Assembly: GCA_046351395.1 (NCBI GenBank)
Contig: JAXLYP010000013.1
Location: 62,001-126,000 of the forward strand
Direction of reading: 5' to 3'
DNA length: 64,000 bases
Origin: CAYYKK01 sp046351395
GTDB lineage: Bacteria > Myxococcota_A > Polyangia > Polyangiales > Polyangiaceae
Position 1 is the stretch's first letter. Every line of letters begins with the position of its first letter. Below the pieces are notes generated by a model that was not told the DNA's origin, searched no databases, and saw only the letters and a program-made list of their open reading frames with translations. A program made the translations under genes and the position numbers. Shown here piece after piece: positions 15,658 to 24,354 of this stretch.

Positions 15658-17469
15658 TTAGAAGTCGGCCCGAGCCTTCAGGGTCGGGGTGATGAGGACG
15701 GTCGTCCCCACGAGCGTCTCGGTGCTCGAGTAGTTGCTGAGCCCGTCACCGTCCACGTTGACGGAGCTCGGTCCGCCGTCGCCCCAGGTAGGCACGGACG
15801 CCGCGATCAGGACGACGCCCTGCGCGCCCGCGCCGATCTCGAAGTGGTCGCCGAAGCGGATCCCGATCGTCGCCTCCGGATCGATGTAGACGAACGCCGC
15901 GGTCGCGTCGCTTGCGAGCTGCGGCGCGTTGTACGTCGCGCCGGCGCGCGTCGTGAACGTCCCCGATCGAAGGCTGCGCGCGTTGCCGATGAGGGCGCCC
16001 GCGCCGAGCCGCAGGTTGAGCGGGAACTTCTCGAAGAAGTGCCAGCCACCCGTGATGCCGACGAGGAACCCGCGAAGCCTGAGATCGTCGGTCGCGGTGC
16101 CGCTGTCCCCGGGCGAGAGGCCGATCGGCGTGATCGTCGTGGACCGGCCCTCGACGGACGACGAGCCCTGGTAGAAGCCGCCCGCGAGCCCGAGCGAGAA
16201 GCCGCTCGAGAACTGGTAGCCCGCGTGGAGCATCGCGAGTCCGCCGAGCGCCACGCCCCCCGAGCAGTTGTCGGCGCATCCGCCCGAGACGTCGCCCCCG
16301 AACGTCGGCGCGATCGCGAACCCACCCGTGAGGTCGATCGTGATCTTCGCCGGCTTGCGCCATTTGTCGGCGCTCTCGTCCCGCTCCATCGTGAGCTTGA
16401 CGTCCTGGCGCTGACCCCGCTCGAGTGACACCTCCTGCTTCTTCGGGAAGTACCCGTCCTGGCGGACGGTGACGACGTGCGCGCCCGCGCGGAGGCGACC
16501 CTCCCAGACGCCGTGGCCGACGGGCACCGAGTCGATCTGGATCTCGCCCGAGGCCGGCGTCACGTCGATCGCGACGGTCGACTCGAGGGACTCGGCGGCG
16601 AGCGTGAGGACCTGGAGATCATCTTTCTTCACGGTCGTGTTCGTCGGCTGCGTCCCGAGATCGCCGTCGCCCTTCAGGATGACGACGTGATCCCCCACGG
16701 CGACCGTTCCCACCCACGGGGTCGAGCCAACCTGGGCGCCGTCGACGAACACGCTCATCGGCTTGTTGTCCTTCTCGACGACCCGGAGCTTCCCGGACGC
16801 TTCGAGCGCGGGCATCTTCGCCTCGACCTTCACGGTCTGACCGCCCGCGACGTCTACCGTCGTGGAGAAGCTCTGGAAGCCCTCCTTGAAGAGCAGGATC
16901 GTGTGCGTCCCGGCGCTCACGCGCAGCGGATCGATCAGCGGAAACTCCGCGCGTGGCGAAGAGTCGACGCTGATCGCGGCGCCCGGCTCGGCGCCCTGCA
17001 CGTCGACGGTGCCGACCAAGGCGCGCAGCTCGCTGACCTCGCGCTGCGCGTCGGCCTTCTTGTCCGCCGCCATGTTCGGGTAGTCGCGCAGCATCTGCTC
17101 GAACGTGTCGAGCGCCTCGTCGTAGCGCTGCAGCTTGCGCAGACAGAGGCCGACGTTCTTCGCTGCCGCGCGCGTCGGGTAGAGCTCGCGCGCGCGCTTG
17201 AACTCTGCGAGCGCCGCGGTCCACGCCTCCTCTTCGAGCAGGGCGTTGCCCTTGTTGAAGTGCGTCTCCGCCTCGGGCCTGTTCGCGGGATCCGGGCCGG
17301 TGCGCTCGCTGTCGGTCCCCGTGGGCGCAGGGGTGGTCGGCGCGGGCTGCGCTGGCGCCGGCGTGGTCGGCGCGGGCTGAGCCGGTTGGGCGAAGAGCGG
17401 CGCGGCGCCGCCGAGCGCGGCGCACGTCACCGCGCCGAGGGTGATCCAGGTGACGAGGCGGCGGCTCAC
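15658..17469 (-). CDS. Exported TPR protein with three PEGA modules and a beta-barrel-like C-terminus
   Basis: GTG 17469 overlaps the stop of the upstream gene. The 603-residue product has a signal peptide (GAAPLFAQ), a Pro/Thr/Ala-rich linker with direct repeats, and TPR helices (about residues 65-145, HFNKGNALLEEEAWTAALAE). Three consecutive PEGA-type beta units follow (about 150-370; ISVDSSPRAEF, VFVDGAQVGS, IQIDSVPVGH). The last 220 residues are alternating strands ending LKARADF, like an outer-membrane barrel. PEGA units are thought to bind surface polysaccharides or peptidoglycan. Co-transcription with a Kelch/Cys-rich surface protein suggests it helps secrete or anchor that protein. 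Function is inferred. Confidence 0.82.
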   Translation of the reverse strand: MSRRLVTWITLGAVTCAALGGAAPLFAQPAQPAPTTPAPAQPAPTTPAPTGTDSERTGPDPANRPEAETHFNKGNALLEEEAWTAALAEFKRARELYPTRAAAKNVGLCLRKLQRYDEALDTFEQMLRDYPNMAADKKADAQREVSELRALVGTVDVQGAEPGAAISVDSSPRAEFPLIDPLRVSAGTHTILLFKEGFQSFSTTVDVAGGQTVKVEAKMPALEASGKLRVVEKDNKPMSVFVDGAQVGSTPWVGTVAVGDHVVILKGDGDLGTQPTNTTVKKDDLQVLTLAAESLESTVAIDVTPASGEIQIDSVPVGHGVWEGRLRAGAHVVTVRQDGYFPKKQEVSLERGQRQDVKLTMERDESADKWRKPAKITIDLTGGFAIAPTFGGDVSGGCADNCSGGVALGGLAMLHAGYQFSSGFSLGLAGGFYQGSSSVEGRSTTITPIGLSPGDSGTATDDLRLRGFLVGITGGWHFFEKFPLNLRLGAGALIGNARSLRSGTFTTRAGATYNAPQLASDATAAFVYIDPEATIGIRFGDHFEIGAGAQGVVLIAASVPTWGDGGPSSVNVDGDGLSNYSSTETLVGTTVLITPTLKARADF

Positions 17470-20400
17470 GACGCACCTCCCGAGCGCGGCGAGCGCCGCT
17501 CTTCGTTCCGCTTCTTCGCGCGCCGGATCGCGGCGACGAGCGCGAGGCCCACGGCGCCTGCGGCCAAGCCGCCCTCCGGGCCGGGGGCCGCGCTCACGGC
17601 GCATCCACTCGGAGGCGCGGGATCGGGTGGGGGATCGACGCACGCGCCCTGGGCGTCGCAGACCTTCGGCGAGATGCAGTCGTCGATGTTGTCGCACCGC
17701 GTGAGGCACGCGTTGTCGCGGCAGTGATACGCCCCGCAGTCCGTCGGCTCGCCCTGCGCGGTCACGGCCGTGTGGTCGTCCGCGCAGGTGGCCTCGGAGA
17801 TGACGGCGCACGTCCCGTCCGGCTTGCAGATGCGGCCGGCCGCGCAGTCCTTCGTGGACGTGCACGTCGTGATGCACGCCGTCTTGTCCGCGTCGCACTT
17901 GAAGTTGCCGCACGCCTTGTCCGTGTGCGTGCACTCGCCGTCCGGCGTGCACTTGCCGACCGACACCGTGCTCGACGTCGCCGCGTCCGTGCACTGATCG
18001 ACGTCGCACGCGGTCGCGGGGTAGTCGCACGCGGTTCGGGACCCGCCGCACGTGCCGCTGCACTGCGCCTTCCCGAAGCCGAAACACGGCTCGCGTCCCG
18101 TCGGGAAGTGGTTGTCGAGCGTCTCGGTGCGGACGTCACCCTGGACTTGGTTGCAGATACCGCCCGCGACCATCTTGTTCGGATCGTTCGGGTCGGGGAT
18201 CTTGTCGTCGCACGCCTCGCACTGCCCGTCGCACTTCGCGTTGCAGCAGACGCCGTCGGCGCAATGTCCGCTGAGGCACTCGATGTCCGTGCCGCACGGC
18301 TTGCCGAGATCCGCCTTGAGCTTGCACCCCGTCGCAGCGCAGAAGCCGACCTTCGGCGCGCAGATGTTGGGGTTGTTCGCGCAGTCGCCCTTGGCGCACT
18401 CGTCGCCCGCGCACCGGTACGCGCCACAGCCGAGCGGCGTGCCCGCGGTGACCTCTCCCGCGATGCACACGAGGTTCGTCTGGATGCTCTCGCCGCTCTT
18501 CGCGGCGTCGTTTGCGCAGACGGGCTTCACGGGCTGGAGATCCGCCACCGTGTGGCAATGCCCGAGCTCGGTGTTCACGGCGTCGACGTCGCACGAGCTA
18601 CAGATGTTGCTGCACTCCTCGTCACAGCAGACCTTGTTCGCCCCGCTGCCGGCGCAGAACCCGGTCGCGCACTCGCCGCCCACAGAGCACGTCTCCCCCT
18701 TCGAGCGCCGGAGGATCTCCGTCGACGCGGCGGCCGCGAGGTTCGTGACGTTCGTGTTCGGGTTGCGACCGCCGCCCGTCACGAGCGCCTGTCCGCTCTT
18801 CAGCTGGGTCGCCGTGTGGAACGCGCGCGCCCGGTTCATCGTCGAGTCGAGCGTGAAAGCGACGGTGCTCTGATCGAACACCTCCGTGTTCGCGAGGAGG
18901 TTCGTGCCGTCGAACCCTCCGGTGAGGAGCACCTTGCCCGTGCCCTTGAGGCGCGTGGCGCGGTGGAACGCTCGGTTCACCTTCATCAGCACGGGCTGCT
19001 GTTGGAAGCTGCCGCCGCCGGCGCCGTTCGGGATGAAGATGTCCGCGGTCTTGTAGTAGACGCTCGAACCGTTCGTTCCGCCCGTGATGAGGATCGTGCC
19101 GACCGCGTCCTCGAGCCGGGTCGCCGTCGCGAACGCGCGCGGGCTCGTGAGCTGACTGCCGACGATCGGCGTGAAGATGTTCGTGTTCGGATCGAAGAAC
19201 TCCGCCGTCGAGACGGCGCCGAGCCCGCCGAGCCCTCCCGCGATGAAGACCTGGCCGGTCGACGTGAGGAGCTCCGCTGCGTGCCCCACGCGCTTCGCCG
19301 CCATCGTGAGCGCGGGTCCGAACGTGTTGGTCGCGCTGTCGAACACCTGCGCCGTGCTCGGCGACGTTCCGTCCCCGCCCGCGATCAGCACCTTGTTGTT
19401 CACGAGGATCGTCGACGTGTGGAACAGCCGCCCCGTGGACATCGCGACGGTGGTGCACACGAAGTTCGGGAGGGTGCAGACCTCCGCCGTCGAGAGGCCC
19501 GTGTTGCCCGTCGGCGCCGTGCGGCCGCCCGCGATCAGCACCGAGCCAGTGGGCAGGAGCGCCTCGGTGTGATCCCCGCGCGCTTGGGAGAGCGACCCGC
19601 CCGTGAGCGTGAACGTGGAGCCGCCCGTACAGATCTCGGACGGGCACATGATCTCGGCGGAGCTCTCGGGCACGCCGTTCACGTCGAAGCCGCCCACGAG
19701 GAGGACCGTAAAGTTCGTCAGGAACGTCGCCGAGTGGTTGGTCCGCTCGACGACCATGAAGCCCGCGTCGTCCCACTGCGGGTCGAGGAGCATGGGATAG
19801 CTCGCGCCGGCGAAGCCGATCACGAGCTCGCAGCTCGTCCCTTCGAGGCGCTCGAACGGGCGCCCCCAGGGCGGGCTCGGATCGCGATCGACGTTGCACC
19901 CTTCGACCGAGAACGTGGCGGCGTGTTCTCCCGTCGCGTCCGTGTAGGTGGGCGCGCGCATGCGAACGCGAGGCGCGCCCTGTTCGTCGAGGATCTCGAC
20001 GAGGCCGGGGATCACCCTCACGCCCGACGCGCTGGACAGCTCGAGCTCATAGCGCACCTCTTCTTTCGCGGGACGCGTGTCGAACGCGACGAAGTCCTCC
20101 GCGCCGTGCGGCAGCACCTTCCGAAGGACGTGCGCGCCCGAGAGCGCGCCAGCGTAGAGCGCCACCCCTTCGCTCAGGTGGGGCGCGGCGTCGCTCGCAC
20201 CCTTGAGCGACGCGGATACGCCGACACCCGTCGTCGCATCGGTCACACGGAGCGCTTCGCTCGCCGTCGCGGGGAGCTGCACCTTCGTGATCGCCTCGCC
20301 CGGCTCGCCGAGGGAGAGCGGATCGAGCGACGCCTCGATGCCCTCCACGGCTCGCAGCGCGGGGTAGCGCTCACGGAGCGGCGCGAGGATGCGCGCGGCG

Positions 20401-20597
20401 CTCTCCGCCGGACCGAGGGCAGCGCCGGCGCCTTCGCCGAGGCCGCCGCGGGTCCCGTCGCCGTCGCACGCGCCGGTGAGCAGCAGAGCGACGCACGTGG
20501 CCGAACCGATCGCGGCGAGGGGGACGAGGGGTCCGCGGGGTCGGAGGATGTTCTTTACGCGGCGACCGCGCGGAGGCGCAGAAAGGAAAGGACGCAC
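17466..20597 (-). CDS. Large cell-surface protein with Kelch repeats, Cys-rich region and MYXO-CTERM tail
   Basis: The 1043-residue product starts at GTG 20597. It has a lipobox-like signal (LLLTGACDG, Cys about residue 44). A propeller made of Kelch-type repeats spans about 270-625, with recurrent units such as ATFLTNFTVLLVGGFD, VLIAGG and GKVLLTGGFDG. A Cys-rich region of about 370 residues follows with EGF-like spacing (CATGFCAGSGANKVCCDEEC, CLSGHCADGVCC). It ends PPSGCAVSAAPGPEGG, a TM helix and RRAKKRNEERR, the arrangement of a MYXO-CTERM sorting signal, in which a Cys is followed by a TM helix and basic tail. Kelch propellers usually bind proteins or sugars. It heads an operon with the PEGA protein and is divergent from the disintegrin-repeat gene. 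Having both lipobox and MYXO-CTERM is odd. Confidence 0.85.
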   Translation of the reverse strand: MRPFLSAPPRGRRVKNILRPRGPLVPLAAIGSATCVALLLTGACDGDGTRGGLGEGAGAALGPAESAARILAPLRERYPALRAVEGIEASLDPLSLGEPGEAITKVQLPATASEALRVTDATTGVGVSASLKGASDAAPHLSEGVALYAGALSGAHVLRKVLPHGAEDFVAFDTRPAKEEVRYELELSSASGVRVIPGLVEILDEQGAPRVRMRAPTYTDATGEHAATFSVEGCNVDRDPSPPWGRPFERLEGTSCELVIGFAGASYPMLLDPQWDDAGFMVVERTNHSATFLTNFTVLLVGGFDVNGVPESSAEIMCPSEICTGGSTFTLTGGSLSQARGDHTEALLPTGSVLIAGGRTAPTGNTGLSTAEVCTLPNFVCTTVAMSTGRLFHTSTILVNNKVLIAGGDGTSPSTAQVFDSATNTFGPALTMAAKRVGHAAELLTSTGQVFIAGGLGGLGAVSTAEFFDPNTNIFTPIVGSQLTSPRAFATATRLEDAVGTILITGGTNGSSVYYKTADIFIPNGAGGGSFQQQPVLMKVNRAFHRATRLKGTGKVLLTGGFDGTNLLANTEVFDQSTVAFTLDSTMNRARAFHTATQLKSGQALVTGGGRNPNTNVTNLAAAASTEILRRSKGETCSVGGECATGFCAGSGANKVCCDEECSNICSSCDVDAVNTELGHCHTVADLQPVKPVCANDAAKSGESIQTNLVCIAGEVTAGTPLGCGAYRCAGDECAKGDCANNPNICAPKVGFCAATGCKLKADLGKPCGTDIECLSGHCADGVCCNAKCDGQCEACDDKIPDPNDPNKMVAGGICNQVQGDVRTETLDNHFPTGREPCFGFGKAQCSGTCGGSRTACDYPATACDVDQCTDAATSSTVSVGKCTPDGECTHTDKACGNFKCDADKTACITTCTSTKDCAAGRICKPDGTCAVISEATCADDHTAVTAQGEPTDCGAYHCRDNACLTRCDNIDDCISPKVCDAQGACVDPPPDPAPPSGCAVSAAPGPEGGLAAGAVGLALVAAIRRAKKRNEERRSPRSGGAS

Positions 20598-20669
20598 GAG
20601 GCGACCGTATCAGAGTCGGCCGGGCGCACAGAAGCGCGTCGTCCTATCGAGGAGTTTCGAGCGCGTTGG

Positions 20670-20699
20670 TTGCGCCTCCGAGCGCGTTTCGGATACCGT
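20670..20699 (+). promoter_or_regulatory. Putative promoter of the disintegrin-repeat gene
   Basis: TTGCGC (20670-20675), 18-nt spacer, TACCGT (20694-20699), 49 nt before the ATG. The gene also has a good Shine-Dalgarno (TGAGGAG just before 20743), so this one has a normal leader. Inferred. Confidence 0.4.
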
Positions 20700-20748
20700 T
20701 GGGGACCGCTCGTTCGAACGTTTTCTTTGCGAGCTTGAGGAGTTCTAC

Positions 20749-23700
20749 ATGCCTTCGACTGAGCTTCGTCGCGCCTCCCGCGTGCCCTCGGAACGTCGGT
20801 CCGGAGCGGCGCTCTACGCGAGCGTGCTCGGCCTCGGCGCGTTCCTTGCCGGCTGTGAGGTCGATCGGTCCCCCGACCCGCAGCGCGGGGCGCCGACGCC
20901 CGCGGAGCAGCGAGACGATCAAGCCGCGGACGAGGCGCGACCGAGCGACGCGAAGCCCAAACTCGTCGAGCCCGACGTGGGCCTCCCGGTCCAGCCGGGC
21001 GCAGACCTCCCGCTCATCGTCCTCGGCGGTCCGTGCTCGAACAACGGCGACTGCGACACCATGGCCGGGCAGAAATGCGTGGACGGCGTCTGCTGTGAGA
21101 ACGCGTGCGGAGGGGGCGCCACCGACGACTGCCTCGCCTGTAGCGAAGCGTTCGGCGGGGCCGCGGGGAGCGACGGGACGTGCCAGCAGCTCGGGGCCTC
21201 CCACGTCTGCCGCGGCGCCGCGGGCGTGTGCGACGAGCCCGAGACCTGCAGCCTCTCCGTCCCGAACGTCTGCCCGACGGACGCGTTCAAGCCTGCGAGC
21301 GTGGTGTGCCGCCCGAAGAACGGAGCGTGCGACGTCGCCGAGACGTGCACCGGCTTCGACGCCAACTGCCAGGTCGACGACTTCGAGCCCTCGACGGTCG
21401 CGTGCCGACCGGCCGCGGGCGCCTGTGACATCCCGGAGATGTGCAGCGGCTTCGGACCGAGCTGCCCCGCGGTCGATCTAGTCGAGCCCGCGACGACCTC
21501 CTGCCGCCCCTCGGCGGGGACCTGCGACATCGCCGAGAACTGCGATGGCACGAACGTCGACTGCCCGACGGACGTGTTCAAGAACTCATCGACCGTCTGC
21601 CGCGCGCAGTCGGGCGCGTGCGACATCGCCGAGAACTGCAGCGGCACGGCCGCCGCGTGCCCGACCGACGCGGTCGAGCCTGCGACGACGGTCTGCCGCG
21701 GCGCCTCGACCGTCTGTGACAAAGCCGAGAACTGCGACGGGACGACGAAGCTCTGCCCCGCCGATGGGTTCGAGCCGTCCACCACGGAGTGCCGGCCCGC
21801 GGGCGGCGACTGCGACGTGGCCGAGTTTTGCCCGGGCAACAGCACGGTTTGCCCCAGCGACACGAAGTTCTCGAGCTCCACGGTCTGTCGCGCCGCGACC
21901 GACTTCTGCGATCTCACGGAGTTCTGCACGGGCACCACGGACAACTGCCCGACGGACTCGTTCAAGCCCAGCTCCGTGACGTGTCGGCCCTCCGCCGGCA
22001 TCTGCGACGTCGTCGAGAAGTGCACGGGCACCGGGGCCTCTTGTCCGGCGGACGGCTTCCTCCCGAGCTCGACCGAGTGCCGCGCATCCGGGGGCGTCTG
22101 CGACGTCGCCGAGAACTGCACGGGCTCGGCCGCTACCTGCCCCACGGACGCGTTCAAGCCGAACACCGTCGAGTGCCGAGCCGCCCCGGGCGACTGCGAC
22201 GTGCCGGAGAACTGCACGGGGAGCACCGCCAACTGCCCGACGGACGCGTTCAAACCGAGCAGCACCGTGTGCCGCTCCGTTGCCGACATCTGCGACGTCG
22301 CGGAGAACTGCACCGGCAATACGGCGAACTGCCCGACGGACGCGTTCAAGGCGAGCTCGGTGACGTGTCGGCCGACCGCGGGCGTGTGCGACGTGACGGA
22401 GAACTGCACGGGCTCGCAAGCCGCCTGCCCCACGGACGTGTTCGTGCCGAGCTCGACCGTGTGCCGCGCTTCTGCCGGCATCTGCGACCTCGCCGAGAAC
22501 TGCACGGGCTCTTCGGCGCCGTGCCCGACGGACGTGTTCAAGCCGAGCACGACCGTGTGCCGCTCCGCGGGCATGAACTTCTGCGACGTCGACGAGAACT
22601 GCACGGGCGCTTCGGCCCCGTGCCCGACGGATCTGTTCAAGACCAACGGGACGACGTGCGACGACGCGAACGCTTGCACGCCGGTCGACACGTGTCAGGC
22701 CGGCGTCTGCACGGGCCAAGACCTCGACGGAGATGGGAAGGGCGACCTCTGCGACAACTGCCCGACGACGTCGAACGCGAACCAGGCCGACATGGACATG
22801 GATGGGAAGGGCAACGTCTGCGACAACTGCCCCGCCATTTCCAACACGCTCCAACAGGACACGGACATGGACGGGAAGGGAAACGTCTGTGACAACTGCC
22901 CGCTCGTGTCGAACTCGTCCCAGCTCGACTCGGACTCCGACAACGTCGGCGACGCGTGCGACAACTGCCCCGCGGTCGCCAACACGGACCAGACGAACAC
23001 CGACGGCGACATGCAGGGCGACGCCTGCGATCTCGACGACGATGGCGACGGCAAGCCCGACACGTCCGACAACTGCCCGCTCGTCTCGAACAACGACCAG
23101 GCCGACTTCGACGGGGACGGGATCGGCGATCTCTGCGATCCGGACGCCGACGGCGACCTGATCGACAACGACATCGAGCTCGCGATCGGCTCGAACCCGC
23201 TCAGCAAGGATACGGACAACGACACGATCGGTGACAAGGAGGAGGCCGGGCCGAACCCCGCCACCCCGCTCGACACCGACAACGACGGCGTCTTCGACTT
23301 GCTCGACGCGGACAGCGACAACGACGGGGTCTCGGATCTCGACGAGGCGGGCGACACGGACATCGGCACGCCGGCCGCGAACAACGACACCGACATGCTG
23401 CCGGACTACCGCGACCTCGATTCGGACGACGACACCGTCAACGACGGTCCGAACACGAAGCCGGGCGCGACGAAGAACGGCGACAACTGCCGCATCGTCC
23501 CCAACACGGATCAGCTCGACACCGACTCGGACGGCATCGGCGACGAGTGCGCGAACGACGTCGACGGGGACACGATCCCGAACGCGATCGACAACTGCGT
23601 CAACACGAAGAACAAGGACCAGCTCAATCACGACACGGACATGATGGGCGACGCCTGCGACTCGGACGACGACAACGACGGCGAGCTCGACGCCACCGAC

Positions 23701-24354
23701 AACTGCCCGCTCGACGCGAACGCCGATCAGAACGACAACGACAAGGACCTGATCGGGGACGTCTGCGACGACGACGACGACAACGACGGCAAGCTCGACA
23801 CGATGGACAATTGTCCGCTCGTCTCGAACGCCGACCAAAAGGACTCCGACAAGGACATGATCGGCGACGCGTGCGACATGTCGAACGAGCTCGATCCGGA
23901 CGGGGACACGATCAACGACCCGATCGACAACTGCCCGACGACGCCCAACACCGATCAGGTCAACACCGACAAGGACACGCTGGGCGACGCGTGCGACGAC
24001 GACGACGACAACGACAGCAAGCCGGACGGGATGGACAACTGCCCGCTCGTCGCGAACGCCGATCAGCTGGATACCGACGGTGACGGGCTCGGCGATCTCT
24101 GCGATCCGGACGACGACGCGGACAACATCCCGGACGCGACGGACCCGTGCCCGCTCGATCCCAACCCGAGCTGCGGCATCGGCGGCGCGGGTGGGTCGTC
24201 CAACGTGCCTCTCGAAGGGGGCGGCTGCGGTTGCCGTGTCGATGGTGCCTCCACGCAGGAAGACGCCGCGGTGTTCGTGAGCGCGCTCGGTATCGCGCTC
24301 GCGTTCCTGTCGCGCCGTGCACGTCAGCGCAGAGGGAGCTCGAAACCAAGGTGA
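20749..24354 (+). CDS. Surface lipoprotein with fifteen disintegrin-like repeats, TSP3 repeats and MYXO-CTERM
   Basis: ATG 20749 follows TGAGGAG by 7 nt. The 1201-residue product has a lipobox (FLAGCEVD). Residues 154-636 consist of fifteen tandem 32-33-residue units of consensus CR-x4-CD-x2-E-x-C-x-G-x4-CP-x-D-x-F. In ADAM and snake-venom disintegrins the C-terminal half of the disintegrin domain has the same Cys order and the CD-x-x-E-x-C-x-G and CP-x-D-x-F signatures. Residues 658-1140 are Asp-rich thrombospondin type 3 repeats (D-x-D-x-D-G-x-G-D-x-CD-NCP), which bind Ca2+. The end GGGCGCRVDG + hydrophobic helix + RRARQRRG is a MYXO-CTERM. Expected role is Ca2+-dependent adhesion or matrix at the cell surface. 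Its TGA overlaps the GTG of the OmpA/TSP3 gene. Confidence 0.88.
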   Translation: MPSTELRRASRVPSERRSGAALYASVLGLGAFLAGCEVDRSPDPQRGAPTPAEQRDDQAADEARPSDAKPKLVEPDVGLPVQPGADLPLIVLGGPCSNNGDCDTMAGQKCVDGVCCENACGGGATDDCLACSEAFGGAAGSDGTCQQLGASHVCRGAAGVCDEPETCSLSVPNVCPTDAFKPASVVCRPKNGACDVAETCTGFDANCQVDDFEPSTVACRPAAGACDIPEMCSGFGPSCPAVDLVEPATTSCRPSAGTCDIAENCDGTNVDCPTDVFKNSSTVCRAQSGACDIAENCSGTAAACPTDAVEPATTVCRGASTVCDKAENCDGTTKLCPADGFEPSTTECRPAGGDCDVAEFCPGNSTVCPSDTKFSSSTVCRAATDFCDLTEFCTGTTDNCPTDSFKPSSVTCRPSAGICDVVEKCTGTGASCPADGFLPSSTECRASGGVCDVAENCTGSAATCPTDAFKPNTVECRAAPGDCDVPENCTGSTANCPTDAFKPSSTVCRSVADICDVAENCTGNTANCPTDAFKASSVTCRPTAGVCDVTENCTGSQAACPTDVFVPSSTVCRASAGICDLAENCTGSSAPCPTDVFKPSTTVCRSAGMNFCDVDENCTGASAPCPTDLFKTNGTTCDDANACTPVDTCQAGVCTGQDLDGDGKGDLCDNCPTTSNANQADMDMDGKGNVCDNCPAISNTLQQDTDMDGKGNVCDNCPLVSNSSQLDSDSDNVGDACDNCPAVANTDQTNTDGDMQGDACDLDDDGDGKPDTSDNCPLVSNNDQADFDGDGIGDLCDPDADGDLIDNDIELAIGSNPLSKDTDNDTIGDKEEAGPNPATPLDTDNDGVFDLLDADSDNDGVSDLDEAGDTDIGTPAANNDTDMLPDYRDLDSDDDTVNDGPNTKPGATKNGDNCRIVPNTDQLDTDSDGIGDECANDVDGDTIPNAIDNCVNTKNKDQLNHDTDMMGDACDSDDDNDGELDATDNCPLDANADQNDNDKDLIGDVCDDDDDNDGKLDTMDNCPLVSNADQKDSDKDMIGDACDMSNELDPDGDTINDPIDNCPTTPNTDQVNTDKDTLGDACDDDDDNDSKPDGMDNCPLVANADQLDTDGDGLGDLCDPDDDADNIPDATDPCPLDPNPSCGIGGAGGSSNVPLEGGGCGCRVDGASTQEDAAVFVSALGIALAFLSRRARQRRGSSKPR
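21208..22656 (+). repeat. Tandem array of fifteen ~96-bp coding repeats
   Basis: The DNA of the disintegrin-like block repeats with period 96 (99 in units 1, 3 and 15). Units diverge at the DNA level but keep the six Cys codons, showing an old expansion under protein-level selection. Units 10-15 are more alike than units 1-7. The array is prone to recombination and assembly collapse. Confidence 0.85.

Noticed and set aside
21208..22656. A CRISPR array, because of regular 96-bp repeats
   Set aside because: Units are coding, diverge at DNA level and keep Cys codons; no spacers and no cas genes.
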